Shown here piece after piece: positions 47,979 to 57,458 of a stretch of 64,000 nt of DNA. Position numbers and translations under genes: made by a program. The DNA comes from Samsonia erythrinae. GTDB taxonomy: Bacteria; Pseudomonadota; Gammaproteobacteria; Enterobacterales; Enterobacteriaceae. Position 1 is the stretch's first letter. Every line of letters begins with the position of its first letter. Location: contig NZ_SMBY01000001.1 in the NCBI RefSeq assembly GCF_004342665.1, positions 124,001 to 188,000 on the forward strand, read 5' to 3'. The notes beneath the pieces were generated by a model that was not told the DNA's origin, did no database searches, and saw only the letters and a program-made list of their open reading frames with translations.

Positions 47979-49151
47979 ATGAAGGGACGGTGGGGGAAAT
48001 ATGTGCTGACCGGTGTGGTCATTGCCATTCTGGCGGGGTGTCAATCCAGGCCAACCGATCGCGGGCAGCAATATAAAGATGGTCATCTTAATCAGCCTCT
48101 GGAATTGGTCAACGAACCGAGCGCTAAAGGCAAACCGGTTAACGCACGGGATTTCATGACGCAGGTTGCTGAAATTCAGGCCGCGTCACCCAATTTGTAT
48201 GCGAACAATCGCGCGACCTTTCAGGCGATTGAAAGCTGGATGATGTCCGGATCCGATACCCGTGAGCTGAGCCGGTTTGGCCTGAGCGCCTGGCAAATGG
48301 AAGGCGTGGACAATTTTGGCAACGTGCAGTTTACCGGTTATTACACGCCGGTGTTGCAGGCGCGCTATACCCGGCAGGGCGAGTTCCGCCACCCTCTCTA
48401 TGCGATGCCGTCCAGAGGGAAAAAGAACCGCCGACTGCCGGATCGCGCCGCGATTTATTCGGGTGCGCTCGATGAGCGACTGGCTCTCGCCTGGACCAAC
48501 TCGCTGGTCGATAACTTCATGATGGAAGTACAGGGCAGCGCCTATATTGATTTTGGCGATGGACGCCCTTTGACGTTCTTCGGCTACGCAGGCAAAAATG
48601 GTCACGCCTATCGCAGCATCGGTAAAGTATTGATTGACCGTGGTGAAGTGGCGCGTGAAGACATGTCCATGCAGGCAATCCGCAAATGGGCGGAGCAGCA
48701 CACCGAATATGAGGTGCGTGAACTGCTGCAACAAAATCCTTCTTTCGTTTTCTTCAAACCGATGATGTCGGCTCCGGTCAAAGGGGCAAGCGCCGTGCCG
48801 CTGGTGGCCAAAGCGTCTGTGGCTTCTGACCGTTCGCTGATCCCGGCGGGCACCACGCTGCTGGCCGAAGTTCCGCTGCTGGATAATGAAGGGAAGTTCA
48901 CCGGCAAATATGAAATGCGTCTGATGATTGCACTGGATGTCGGCGGCGCGATTAAAGGACAACACTTCGATATCTATCAGGGTATTGGGCCGGATGCCGG
49001 CCATGAGGCGGGTTTCTACAACCACTATGGTCGGGTCTGGGTTCTGAAAAATGCTCAGAACAGCACGCCGTTGTTTAGTCGTGCGCAAAATAAGCCGGCG
49101 ACGAATGCCGATGGATCAGAATTGCTGCTGGTTAACCATCAACAGAACTAA
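47979..49151 (+). CDS. mltA: Membrane-bound lytic murein transglycosylase A
   Basis: 390 residues (E. coli 365). Outer-membrane lipoprotein that cleaves the glycan strands of peptidoglycan. Signal with lipobox LAGC, lipidated C21. The MltA domain QFTGYYTPVLQARYT and the C-terminal 3D domain (AGTTLLAEVP to DVGGAIKGQHFDIYQG) with its catalytic aspartate region are visible. The 270 bases upstream contain the tRNA promoter but no gene. Confidence 0.95.
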   Translation: MKGRWGKYVLTGVVIAILAGCQSRPTDRGQQYKDGHLNQPLELVNEPSAKGKPVNARDFMTQVAEIQAASPNLYANNRATFQAIESWMMSGSDTRELSRFGLSAWQMEGVDNFGNVQFTGYYTPVLQARYTRQGEFRHPLYAMPSRGKKNRRLPDRAAIYSGALDERLALAWTNSLVDNFMMEVQGSAYIDFGDGRPLTFFGYAGKNGHAYRSIGKVLIDRGEVAREDMSMQAIRKWAEQHTEYEVRELLQQNPSFVFFKPMMSAPVKGASAVPLVAKASVASDRSLIPAGTTLLAEVPLLDNEGKFTGKYEMRLMIALDVGGAIKGQHFDIYQGIGPDAGHEAGFYNHYGRVWVLKNAQNSTPLFSRAQNKPATNADGSELLLVNHQQN

Positions 49152-49169
49152 TACGTCCCTGAGGCAGCT

Positions 49170-51428
49170 ATGACAATGAAACGTTATCCACATCTTGCGC
49201 ATTGGGGCGCGTTTACCGCTGTGGTTGAAGACGGCAAGCTGATTCGATGCGAGCCGTTTGCCGACGATCCCGCCCCTTCCGCCATGCTCGATTCCATCGT
49301 GCCGCTGGTGTATTCCGATCGACGTATCCGTCGGCCTGCGATACGCCGTTCCTGGCTACAGAGACGGGAGAACAGCGACAAAAGCCTGCGCGGTCGAGAG
49401 GATTTTGTTGAGGTCGATTGGGACGTGGCGCTTGATCTGATCGCACAAGAGAATCGCCGCGTTCGCGACCGTTACGGTGCCGACGGTATTTTTGCCGGTT
49501 CCTACGGTTGGTCATCTGCCGGACGTTATCACCATGCGCGATCTCAGGTGCGTCGTTTCTACTTTTCCGGCGGCGGCGCGGTGGATCAGCAGGGAAATTA
49601 CAGCTGGGGCGCGGCGCAGTTCTTCCTGCCTTACGTGATTGGCACTTTCCACCCGCTGACGGGAAAAGTAACGGAATGGCGCAGCGTGGCGGAGCACTGT
49701 GACATTTTCCTCGCGTTTGGCGGTCTGGCGCTAAAAAACGCGCAGGTGGCCTCCGGCGGCGCCGGGCACCACACGCTCAAGCCGGCGCTGGAAACGCTGG
49801 TCGCAAAAGGGATCCCGGTCATTAACATCAGCCCGATGCGTGACGATTGTCCTGAGTTTGTGAATGCTGAGTGGATCCCCATCCGCCCGAATACCGATGT
49901 CGCCTTGATGCTGGCGTTGGGCTATGAGATTCAGCGTTTGGGCGCAGAGGATAAGGATTTCCTGCAACGCTACTGCGTTGGTTATGAACAACTGAGCGAC
50001 TATTTGCACGGTCGCGGTGATGGTGTGACGAAAACCCCTGAGTGGGCCAGCGATATCACGGGCATTCCTGCCGATCGTATCCGGCGTCTGGCGCAGCAGC
50101 TTATCGGCGTGCGTAGCTTTATTACCTGCTCTTATTCTGTGCAACGCGCACACCGCGGCGAACAGCCTTACTGGATGATGATTGCGCTGTCTTCCATGCT
50201 GGGGCAGGTGGGTTTACCCGGCGGTGGCTTCTCCTTCGGCCATGGCTCGATGAACAGCGTCGGCAACGAACGTATTTCAACGCCCGCACCGGCTTCACCG
50301 TCCAGCCCGAATGCGGGGCGGGCGATCCCGGTCGCGCGTATCGCCGATATGCTCTTGCATCCCGGAACGTCTTATACCTTTCAGGGCGAAACCCATACTT
50401 ATCCCGATATTCATCTGATTCACTGGGCGGGCGGCAATCCGTTCCATCATCATCAGCAGTTGAACAGACTGGTGGATGGCTGGCGTAAGCCGGATACGGT
50501 GATTGTGCAGGACATTGTCTGGACGCCCGCGGCGCAGATGGCTGATATTGTGCTGCCTGTGACCACCACGCTGGAGCGTAATGATATCGGCGGTTCGTCC
50601 CGCGATCGCTTTATTTTCGCCATGCATCAGGCGATTGCGCCGCAGCATCAGGCGCGTAATGACGTGGATATCTTCAGCGAACTGGCGCAACGTTTGGGTT
50701 ATGGCGATGTGTTCACGCAAAACCGCAGCGAGCAGCAGTGGCTGGAACATCTCTATGATGAATGTCGCGCAAGACAGCAGGGTGCTGCCGAGGATTGGCC
50801 GTCGTTTGAGGCGTTCTGGCAGCGAGGGTATGTGGAAATTCCGATGGGCGAGAAGCCGTTTGTGTTTTTTGAAGATTTTCGCCGCGATCCACAACAGCAC
50901 GCACTGAATACGCCAAGCGGTAAAATTGAACTGTTCAGCTCGGCCATTGCCGGCTATGGCTATGCCGATTTTGCGCCTCATCCTGAGTGGCAGCCGCCCG
51001 TCGAATGGCTGGGGGCGGAAAGTACGAAAGAGTGGCCGCTGCACTTTATTTCCATTCAGCCGTCTGACCGTTTGCACAGCCAGCTCGCCGCCACGCCGCA
51101 GGTTGCCGCGAATAAGACCGCAGGAAAAGAGACGCTGTATATGCATCCGCAGGACGCTGCCGCGCGGGATATCGTCGACCGTTCACAGGTGGAAGTCAGA
51201 AATGCGCGTGGTCGTATTCTGGCTGGCGTGCAGATTACCGATGGCGTGACGCCGGGTGTGGTCATTATGTCCACCGGCGCCTGGTTTGATCCCGGTTTTG
51301 GCCAGAACACGTGGCATCCGGTTGAACAATCCGGCAATGCCAATGTGCTGACGTTGGATATCGGCACGTCTCCGCTAACACAAGGGCCGAATGCCATGAG
51401 CTGTCTGGTGGATGTGGTGCGGGTTTAG
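49170..51428 (+). CDS. bisC: Molybdopterin-dependent oxidoreductase, biotin sulfoxide reductase-like
   Basis: 752 residues, DMSO reductase family with a bis-molybdopterin guanine dinucleotide cofactor. BisC-type enzymes reduce biotin sulfoxide and free methionine sulfoxide in the cytoplasm. No signal peptide and no N-terminal 4Fe-4S cysteines are present, as in BisC; the expected serine ligand of molybdenum is in GSYGWSSAGRYHH (Ser 115 or 116). GAGG is five bases before the ATG. The sequence is clearly diverged from E. coli BisC, so the substrate is uncertain; the symbol marks the subfamily. The neighbour mltA may be co-transcribed (18-base gap). Confidence 0.75.
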   Translation: MTMKRYPHLAHWGAFTAVVEDGKLIRCEPFADDPAPSAMLDSIVPLVYSDRRIRRPAIRRSWLQRRENSDKSLRGREDFVEVDWDVALDLIAQENRRVRDRYGADGIFAGSYGWSSAGRYHHARSQVRRFYFSGGGAVDQQGNYSWGAAQFFLPYVIGTFHPLTGKVTEWRSVAEHCDIFLAFGGLALKNAQVASGGAGHHTLKPALETLVAKGIPVINISPMRDDCPEFVNAEWIPIRPNTDVALMLALGYEIQRLGAEDKDFLQRYCVGYEQLSDYLHGRGDGVTKTPEWASDITGIPADRIRRLAQQLIGVRSFITCSYSVQRAHRGEQPYWMMIALSSMLGQVGLPGGGFSFGHGSMNSVGNERISTPAPASPSSPNAGRAIPVARIADMLLHPGTSYTFQGETHTYPDIHLIHWAGGNPFHHHQQLNRLVDGWRKPDTVIVQDIVWTPAAQMADIVLPVTTTLERNDIGGSSRDRFIFAMHQAIAPQHQARNDVDIFSELAQRLGYGDVFTQNRSEQQWLEHLYDECRARQQGAAEDWPSFEAFWQRGYVEIPMGEKPFVFFEDFRRDPQQHALNTPSGKIELFSSAIAGYGYADFAPHPEWQPPVEWLGAESTKEWPLHFISIQPSDRLHSQLAATPQVAANKTAGKETLYMHPQDAAARDIVDRSQVEVRNARGRILAGVQITDGVTPGVVIMSTGAWFDPGFGQNTWHPVEQSGNANVLTLDIGTSPLTQGPNAMSCLVDVVRV

Positions 51429-51482
51429 CGTTATGCTGCGCCGTTGTTATTTTTTATTGCTCTGTTTTTGAAGGTCAGTTGA

Positions 51483-52301
51483 ATGAGTACGCAATTATCC
51501 GAAGCCTATTTGCAGCGCTTCGGCGGCACGGCGCGTTTATATGGTCAGCGGGCGCTGACGCTGTTTTCTCAGGCTCACGTTTGCGTGATTGGTATTGGCG
51601 GCGTGGGCTCCTGGGCCGCAGAGGCGCTGGCGCGGACTGGCATTGGCGCGATCACGCTGATCGATATGGATGATGTGTGCGTCAGTAATACAAACCGGCA
51701 GATCCACGCACTGCGTCAGCATACCGGGCAGGCGAAGACGGAAGTTATGGCTGAACGCATTCTGGCGATCAACCCCGAATGTCATGTCACCTGCGTGGAT
51801 GATTTCATCAGTGTGGAAAACGTGGCTGAGCTGCTCAACCCGAACTTCAGCTATGTGATTGACGCTATCGACAGCGTGCGGCCAAAAGCCGCGCTGCTTT
51901 CTTATTGCCGCCGTTATAAAATCCCGGTGGTGACCACGGGCGGCGCGGGGGGACAAACCGATCCGACCCGTATTGATGTTACCGATTTGGCGAAAACCAT
52001 TCAGGATCCGCTGGCTGCCAAGCTGCGTGAACGGCTAAAGCATGATTTTAACGTGGTGAAGAACAGCAAAGGAAAGCTGGGGATTGACTGCGTGTATTCC
52101 AGCGAGCCGCTGGTTTATCCGCAGCCTGATGGTTCCGTGTGCGCTTCCCGCAGTACGGCAGACGGCGTACTGCGTATGGATTGCGCTTCGGGCTTTGGCG
52201 CGGCGACGATGGTGACCGCAACCTTTGGTTTTGTCGCGGTATCACATGCGTTGAAAAAAATGATCGCGAAAATGGAAAGAGCGTCTGCGGCACCGAACTA
52301 G
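51483..52301 (+). CDS. tcdA: tRNA threonylcarbamoyladenosine dehydratase TcdA (CsdL)
   Basis: 272 residues, ThiF/E1-like ATPase. Converts t6A37 in tRNA to its cyclic form ct6A. The nucleotide loop GIGGVGSWAAEALARTGIG is at about residue 34, and the DMDDVCVSNTNRQIHA motif follows. It is convergent with csdE (gap 8 bases); CsdA-CsdE supply sulfur-transfer function to TcdA in E. coli. Confidence 0.95.
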   Translation: MSTQLSEAYLQRFGGTARLYGQRALTLFSQAHVCVIGIGGVGSWAAEALARTGIGAITLIDMDDVCVSNTNRQIHALRQHTGQAKTEVMAERILAINPECHVTCVDDFISVENVAELLNPNFSYVIDAIDSVRPKAALLSYCRRYKIPVVTTGGAGGQTDPTRIDVTDLAKTIQDPLAAKLRERLKHDFNVVKNSKGKLGIDCVYSSEPLVYPQPDGSVCASRSTADGVLRMDCASGFGAATMVTATFGFVAVSHALKKMIAKMERASAAPN

Positions 52302-52309
52302 CGTGAGGT

Positions 52310-52768
52310 TCACCCCTTGCCGGCGGCTTCCTGTCCGGCAATGTGCCTGATTCTGTCAGCCAGTGCAGCCAGACCGCTTGAACGCGAGGCGCTAAGCTGG
52401 GCGCGTAACCCCAGCGTGTCAAAGAGCGCCAGCGGATCGTCCCGTAATAGCGTTTCAGCGGTCTTCCCTTCAACGGCGGTGAGCAATATCGCCAGCAATC
52501 CCTTCACGATACGCCCATCACTGTCGCCGTAAAAATGTAACGTGCCGTCTTCCTGACGCTGGTAGCCCAGCCAAACGCGATTTTCACAGCCGGAGAGTGA
52601 AATCTCTGCCGTTTTCAGCGACGCGGACAGCGCGGGCAGCGCTTTGGCCAGCACAATGAGCTGACGATAGCGATCTTCCCAAGCGTGACAGGCGGAAAAT
52701 GTCGCCTGTAGGTCGGCAACGGTAATATGCCGACCAAAAGGGTGTGTGGTCTCGGTTGTCTCGATCAT
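52310..52768 (-). CDS. csdE: Sulfur acceptor protein CsdE
   Basis: 152 residues, SufE-like. Accepts persulfide sulfur from the CsdA desulfurase on C61 ([15 protein letters not shown]), the same position as in E. coli. It follows csdA after 15 bases on the same strand and faces tcdA. Confidence 0.95.
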   Translation of the reverse strand: MIETTETTHPFGRHITVADLQATFSACHAWEDRYRQLIVLAKALPALSASLKTAEISLSGCENRVWLGYQRQEDGTLHFYGDSDGRIVKGLLAILLTAVEGKTAETLLRDDPLALFDTLGLRAQLSASRSSGLAALADRIRHIAGQEAAGKG

Positions 52769-52783
52769 GATCTGTTGTGTTGG

Positions 52784-53989
52784 TTAATCGATAAGTAATT
52801 CAAGGGAGTATCCCAGTGCTGATATCAGCGCGGCGACGTCTTGCTCATTATTATAGGGCGAAAATGAGGCGCGCAGCGTACCGCTTACGCCAAGCGCAGC
52901 CATTAACGGCTGGGCACAGTGATGCCCCGCACGCAGCGCAATATGTTTTTCCGCGAGCAGCGTAACCAGATCGCTATGATGGACACCGGCAAAATCAAAG
53001 GACAACACGCTGGAGCCTGGACTACGAAAGCTGCGGAAACCGGGAAACTGCGCCAGTTGCGTTTCGGCCAACTGCGCCAACTGCTGGCTGTGCCGCTCGG
53101 CGGCGCGCCAGTCTAGTTGCGCTAACCACTCTAACGCGGCGGACAAGCCGAGAACACCGGCAATATGTGGTGTGCCGGCCTCAAATCGCTGCGGGATAGC
53201 CTGCGGAAAAAAGCCGTCAAAAGAGACCTGCGTCATCATTTTTCCGCCGCCCTGCCACGGCGCCATGCTCTCTAGTAAGGTTGTTTTACCGTACAGCACG
53301 CCAATCCCGGTCGGCGCATAAAGCTTGTGACCGGAAAATGCATAGAAGTCGATATCCAACGCCTCGACATCCGGCGGACAGTGGACGATGCCCTGCGCAC
53401 CGTCAACCATCACAACAGCGCCATTGGCGTGTGCCAGCGCAATGGCCGACGCCAGCTCAGGCATTGCGCCCGTCACGTTTGACATCTGCCCCAGCGCCAG
53501 CAGGCGGGTTTGAGGCGTGATTAGCGTAGCTAATTGCGCAATATCCGGTAAAAAATCAGCGCCTATTGGCCATTTTACGATGTTCGCGCCGGTTTGCTGA
53601 GCGACCATCAGCCACGGAATCAGGTTGGCGTGGTGTTCCGCCTCGCTGACGATAATCTCATCGCCCGGCTGAAGACGGGGCCGGGCGTAGCTTTGCGCGA
53701 CCAGATTGATCGCTTCTGTCGTTCCTTTCGTCCAGACGATAGCGCGGGGATCTTTGGCATGGAGCAGAGCGGCAACCTGCTCTCTCGTGCCTTCAAACCG
53801 TTGGGTCAATGCCTGTGCTCCGCGATGCTGGCTGCGGTGTACCGTGCCGCTTTCACTGCGATAGAACCGTTGTACCGCATCAATGACGACCTGGGGTTTC
53901 AGTGCGGTTGCGGCGCTATCAAGATACACCGTCGGATGCTGAAGTGCGGGGAATTGCTGGCGAAAGGTCGCAGGAGTAAACGGCGTCAT
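52784..53989 (-). CDS. csdA: Cysteine desulfurase CsdA
   Basis: 401 residues, the E. coli length. A PLP enzyme that takes sulfur from cysteine (or cysteine sulfinate). The PLP lysine is K222 in FYAFSGHKLYAPTG, and the catalytic persulfide cysteine is C358 in ALRAGHHCAQPLM. First of the csdA-csdE operon; the promoter must lie in the 183-base gap to the divergent ygdI. Confidence 0.96.
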   Translation of the reverse strand: MTPFTPATFRQQFPALQHPTVYLDSAATALKPQVVIDAVQRFYRSESGTVHRSQHRGAQALTQRFEGTREQVAALLHAKDPRAIVWTKGTTEAINLVAQSYARPRLQPGDEIIVSEAEHHANLIPWLMVAQQTGANIVKWPIGADFLPDIAQLATLITPQTRLLALGQMSNVTGAMPELASAIALAHANGAVVMVDGAQGIVHCPPDVEALDIDFYAFSGHKLYAPTGIGVLYGKTTLLESMAPWQGGGKMMTQVSFDGFFPQAIPQRFEAGTPHIAGVLGLSAALEWLAQLDWRAAERHSQQLAQLAETQLAQFPGFRSFRSPGSSVLSFDFAGVHHSDLVTLLAEKHIALRAGHHCAQPLMAALGVSGTLRASFSPYNNEQDVAALISALGYSLELLID

Positions 53990-54172
53990 AGGTATCCTCT
54001 TTTGGAGGGCAGATCCTGTCCCATTTTGCTCGGTGAGACAAGTTTAGGACTATACTTAGTATGATTTTATGGAAAAAAAACCAACTCTTGCTAAGCTTTA
54101 AAGTGTTAAATTTCAGGGTTTCCTGATGCATAAGGTTAATTGGAAGAAACATAAATTTGATGAGGGCTAATT

Positions 54173-54394
54173 ATGAAGAATAAAATCTCTATTTTTGCCG
54201 CTGTCGTAATGGCATTTTCTCTGGCCGCCTGTTCTAGCAACTATGTTTTACATACCAATGACGGACGTACCATTATTTCTGACGGCAAACCCAAAGTGGA
54301 TAATGATACCGGTATGATCAGCTATACCGATGCCTATGGTCAGAAGCAGCAAATTAGCCGTGATAATGTTAGGGAAATGGTGGAAGCGAAGTAA
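54173..54394 (+). CDS. ygdI: YgdI/YgdR family small lipoprotein
   Basis: 73 residues. Signal peptide with lipobox LAAC (C20), then the DUF903 domain SSNYVLHTNDGRTIISDGKP. Probably an envelope lipoprotein of unknown function. It is next to gcvB-gcvA as in E. coli, and a paralogue (ygdR) lies at 20212-20418. GAGGG precedes the ATG. Confidence 0.9.
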   Translation: MKNKISIFAAVVMAFSLAACSSNYVLHTNDGRTIISDGKPKVDNDTGMISYTDAYGQKQQISRDNVREMVEAK

Positions 54395-54421
54395 TTATGC
54401 TGCAACGTTAATCCCGATAAA

Positions 54422-54448
54422 AACGCCAGCGCCAGAGACGCTGGCGTT
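54422..54448 (+). terminator. Rho-independent terminator of ygdI
   Basis: AACGCCAGCG / CGCTGGCGTT, perfect 10-bp stem, seven-base loop, followed by TTTGTTTT. Confidence 0.88.
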
Positions 54449-54465
54449 TTTGTTTTATCGTAAGC

Positions 54466-54664
54466 AAAAAAAAGCACCGCTATTGCGGTGCCATATAAAA
54501 AATCACTTTAAACAGACAGGGTAAATGTACAGGAAGTGAATAAGGTAGACTTGCTACCATAATCTGCAAAAGACAGACAAACAAATAGCAAACACAACAT
54601 CACAACCACAAGCCAAAAGCACTTCAGGTTACCCCTCTGCACTTTTCGTTCCGGCTCAGGAAGT
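54466..54664 (-). ncRNA. gcvB: GcvB small regulatory RNA
   Basis: About 200 bases on the minus strand. The 5' end ACTTCCTGAGCCGGAACG, the G/U-rich R1 seed (GTGGTTGTGATGTTGTGT), the internal CACTTCCTGTACATTTACCC and the terminal hairpin GCACCGC / GCGGTGC with a T-run all match E. coli GcvB. GcvB base-pairs with Hfq to repress many amino-acid and peptide transporter mRNAs. It is divergent from gcvA, its activator, and convergent with ygdI, as in E. coli. The 63-codon reading on the same strand is a by-product. Confidence 0.95.
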
Positions 54665-54912
54665 TGCGCTAATATAGGTATTTGCTGGTACATCCTCAAC
54701 GGACAATTTATAATGTCTCGGATAAAAAAAACTAATGGATGTACCCGTTGTCATGTGTTGCAGATAGGCCGACCGTCGTCGATGACATTAATTGCTTAGG
54801 CAGCTAATTGACTGGTGTGTTTCCCGCGATCCTCGTTCTGCATCTTTAGATTTATCGGGTATTAATGTGTTCGATCACTCGCTGGTTCAGCGCAAATAAA
54901 AAGATTTCGTTC

Positions 54913-55836
54913 ATGTCAAAACGTTTACCTCCGCTGAATGCATTACGCGTTTTTGATGCGGCGGCTCGCCACTTGAGTTTTACCAAAGCGGCGGAAGAAT
55001 TGTTTGTTACTCAGGCTGCCGTCAGCCATCAGATTAAGTCACTGGAGGATTTTCTGGGGCTGAAGCTATTTCGTCGCCGTAATCGCTCTTTGCTGCTGAC
55101 GGAAGAGGGACAAAGCTATTATCTTGATATAAAGGAAATTTTTTCGTCTATCAATGAGGCGACGAGAAAGCTTCAGTCGCGCAGCGCGAAAGGGGCCTTA
55201 ACCGTCAGCCTGTTACCCAGTTTCGCCATTCACTGGCTGGTGCCACGGTTGTCGAGTTTTAATACCGACTATCCGGGCATTGATGTTCGTATTCAGGCCG
55301 TGGATCGTGAAGAGGATCGTTTGGCGGACGATGTCGACGTCGCGATTTTTTACGGTCGCGGAAACTGGCCGGGATTGCGGGTAGAGAAACTGTATGCGGA
55401 ATATCTGCTTCCGGTTTGTTCTCCTTTGCTCCTGACCGGCGAACATCCGTTGAAAACGCCGAACGATTTGGCTGCTCATACGCTGTTGCACGATGCTTCT
55501 CGGCGTGACTGGCTGTCCTATACGCGCCAGCTTGGCGTGCAAATTAATGTGCAGCAAGGGCCGATTTTCAGCCACAGCGCCATGGTGTTGCAGGCCGCGA
55601 TTCACGGGCAGGGCGTCGCGCTGGCGAACAATGTGATGGCGCAAACGGAGATCGAGGCCGGACGGCTGGTCTGTCCGTTTAACGATGTGCTGGTTAGCCG
55701 GAATGCTTTTTATCTGGTATGTCATGACAGTCAGGCAGAACTGGGTAAAATAGCCGCCTTTCGCCATTGGATTCTGGCGCGAGCAGCCAGTGAACAGGAA
55801 AAATTTCGTTTTCGCTATGATAACGGTACGCGCTGA
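54913..55836 (+). CDS. gcvA: Glycine cleavage system regulator GcvA
   Basis: 307 residues (E. coli 305). LysR regulator that controls gcvTHP and activates gcvB when glycine is present. N-terminal HTH FTKAAEELFVTQAAVSHQIK at about 22-41. The start at 54913 (MSKRLPPLNALRVF) matches the family, so the 16-residue extension from 54865 is rejected. About 250 bases separate it from the gcvB 5' end. Confidence 0.96.
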   Translation: MSKRLPPLNALRVFDAAARHLSFTKAAEELFVTQAAVSHQIKSLEDFLGLKLFRRRNRSLLLTEEGQSYYLDIKEIFSSINEATRKLQSRSAKGALTVSLLPSFAIHWLVPRLSSFNTDYPGIDVRIQAVDREEDRLADDVDVAIFYGRGNWPGLRVEKLYAEYLLPVCSPLLLTGEHPLKTPNDLAAHTLLHDASRRDWLSYTRQLGVQINVQQGPIFSHSAMVLQAAIHGQGVALANNVMAQTEIEAGRLVCPFNDVLVSRNAFYLVCHDSQAELGKIAAFRHWILARAASEQEKFRFRYDNGTR

Positions 55837-55894
55837 AGCCGCACCGTTGTTTATGGTATCTCGCTCGACCGAATAACTTATGTAGGTAACCACG

Positions 55895-56290
55895 ATGAAT
55901 AGTCGTTTTATGCTGGTGTTTGCTGCTATCAGCGGTTTCGTTTTTGTCGCGCTGGGGGCGTTTGGCTCCCACGTTCTTAGCAAGACGCTGGGTGCGAAGG
56001 AGCTTGGCTGGTTGCATACCGGCCTTGAGTATCAGGCATTTCACACGCTGGCGATTCTGGTGTTGGCGGTCGCCATGCAGCAGCGTACCAATTTGTGGTT
56101 TTACTGGAGTAGCATTTTTCTGGCGTTAGGTACGGTACTCTTCAGCGGAAGTTTGTACTGTCTGGCGCTTTCCCATCTTAAGCTTTGGGTTTATGTGACG
56201 CCGATTGGCGGCACCTGTTTTCTGGTGGGATGGATATTAATCGTGATTGGCGCACTGCGTCTGAAGAGAAAGGCTGAACGCCATGAATAA
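55895..56290 (+). CDS. ygdD: DUF423 family inner-membrane protein YgdD
   Basis: 131 residues, four predicted membrane helices (about 5-25, 45-62, 69-88 and 95-120) with the conserved GAFGSH motif at 23-28. Function unknown. It overlaps rlmM by eight bases, so both are expressed together, as in E. coli. Confidence 0.92.
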   Translation: MNSRFMLVFAAISGFVFVALGAFGSHVLSKTLGAKELGWLHTGLEYQAFHTLAILVLAVAMQQRTNLWFYWSSIFLALGTVLFSGSLYCLALSHLKLWVYVTPIGGTCFLVGWILIVIGALRLKRKAERHE

Positions 56291-57383
56291 AGTCATTTTG
56301 TATTGTCGCCCAGGGTTTGAGAAAGAGTGTGCGGCGGAAATCACCGAAAAAGCGACACAGTACGAGGCCTATGGCTTTGCTCGGGTAAAAGAGAACAGTG
56401 GTTACGTCGTATTTGAGTGCTATCAGCATGATGATGCTGAACGACTGGTGAAGACGCTACCGTTTCACGAGCTGATTTTTGCCCGCCAGATGTTCGTTAG
56501 TGGCGAACTACTGCGCGATCTGCCGCCGGACGATCGTATCACGCCAATTGTCGGCATGTTGTCGGGAGCCATTGAACGGGCGGGCGCGCTGCGTGTTGAA
56601 GTTCCGGACACCAATGAAAGCAAAGAGCTGATGAAGTTCTGCCGCAAATTCACGGTGCCGCTGCGTGCCGCGTTTCGTGAACAAAACATTTTGCTGGGCT
56701 ATGAAAAGGCCGATAGGCCGGTTCTGCACGTGTTATTCATTGCTCCCGGCTGTTGCTATGTCGGTTATTCTTACAGCAATAACAACTCGCCGTTTTATAT
56801 GGGCATTCCACGGCTCAAGTTCCCCGCCGATGCGCCGAGCCGTTCGACTCTGAAGCTGGAAGAAGCGTTTCATGTCTTTATTCCTGCGGATGAATGGGAT
56901 GAACGTCTGGGAAGCGGGATGTACGCGGTGGATTTGGGGGCGTGTCCCGGCGGCTGGACTTATCAACTGGTCAAACGCAGTATGATGGTTTATGCGGTAG
57001 ATAATGGGCCAATGGCCCCCAGCCTGATGGAAACCGGACAGGTCATGCACCATCAGGCCGACGGTTTTCGTTTCGAGCCGCCGCGTAATAATGTGTACTG
57101 GTTAGTGTGCGACATGGTGGAGAAACCGGCGAAAGTCACGAGCCTGATGAGCGACTGGCTGGTAAAAGGCTGGTGCCGCGAAGCGATTTTCAACCTGAAA
57201 TTGCCGATGAAAAAGCGCTACGAGGAAGTTGCGCAGAATCTGACGCGGCTGCGCGAGCGCCTGAGTGAGAATGGGATTAATGCGCAAGTGCATGCCAAGC
57301 ATTTGTATCACGATCGTGAGGAGATCACCGTGCACGTTCGCCGTTTCTGGAGTGCGGTGCCTGGCCGCCGTGACGAGCGGTAA
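56283..57383 (+). CDS. rlmM: 23S rRNA 2'-O-ribose C2498 methyltransferase RlmM
   Basis: 366 residues, the E. coli length. Methylates the ribose of C2498 in 23S rRNA. An N-terminal THUMP-like domain is followed by a Rossmann methyltransferase with the SAM motif [16 protein letters not shown] and the catalytic lysine region [13 protein letters not shown]. It overlaps the ygdD end; transcription ends in the hairpin shared with xni. Confidence 0.96.
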   Translation: MNKVILYCRPGFEKECAAEITEKATQYEAYGFARVKENSGYVVFECYQHDDAERLVKTLPFHELIFARQMFVSGELLRDLPPDDRITPIVGMLSGAIERAGALRVEVPDTNESKELMKFCRKFTVPLRAAFREQNILLGYEKADRPVLHVLFIAPGCCYVGYSYSNNNSPFYMGIPRLKFPADAPSRSTLKLEEAFHVFIPADEWDERLGSGMYAVDLGACPGGWTYQLVKRSMMVYAVDNGPMAPSLMETGQVMHHQADGFRFEPPRNNVYWLVCDMVEKPAKVTSLMSDWLVKGWCREAIFNLKLPMKKRYEEVAQNLTRLRERLSENGINAQVHAKHLYHDREEITVHVRRFWSAVPGRRDER

Positions 57384-57425
57384 CATTGTACGCGCCTGTT
57401 TTGAACCGGTCGATACGGTACAAGT

Positions 57426-57458
57426 CGGCATAAGTGGCCCGAGAGGCCGCTTATGCCG
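57426..57458. terminator. Hairpin overlapping the xni stop codon
   Basis: A 14-bp stem (CGGCATAAGTGGCC paired with GGCCGCTTATGCCG, one G-U) with a CGAGA loop between convergent rlmM and xni. It includes the last codons and stop of xni (stop at 57451-57453). Confidence 0.6.

Noticed and set aside
54508..54699. 63-codon ORF on the minus strand near gcvA
   Set aside because: Lies across GcvB RNA; sequence conservation is explained by the RNA.
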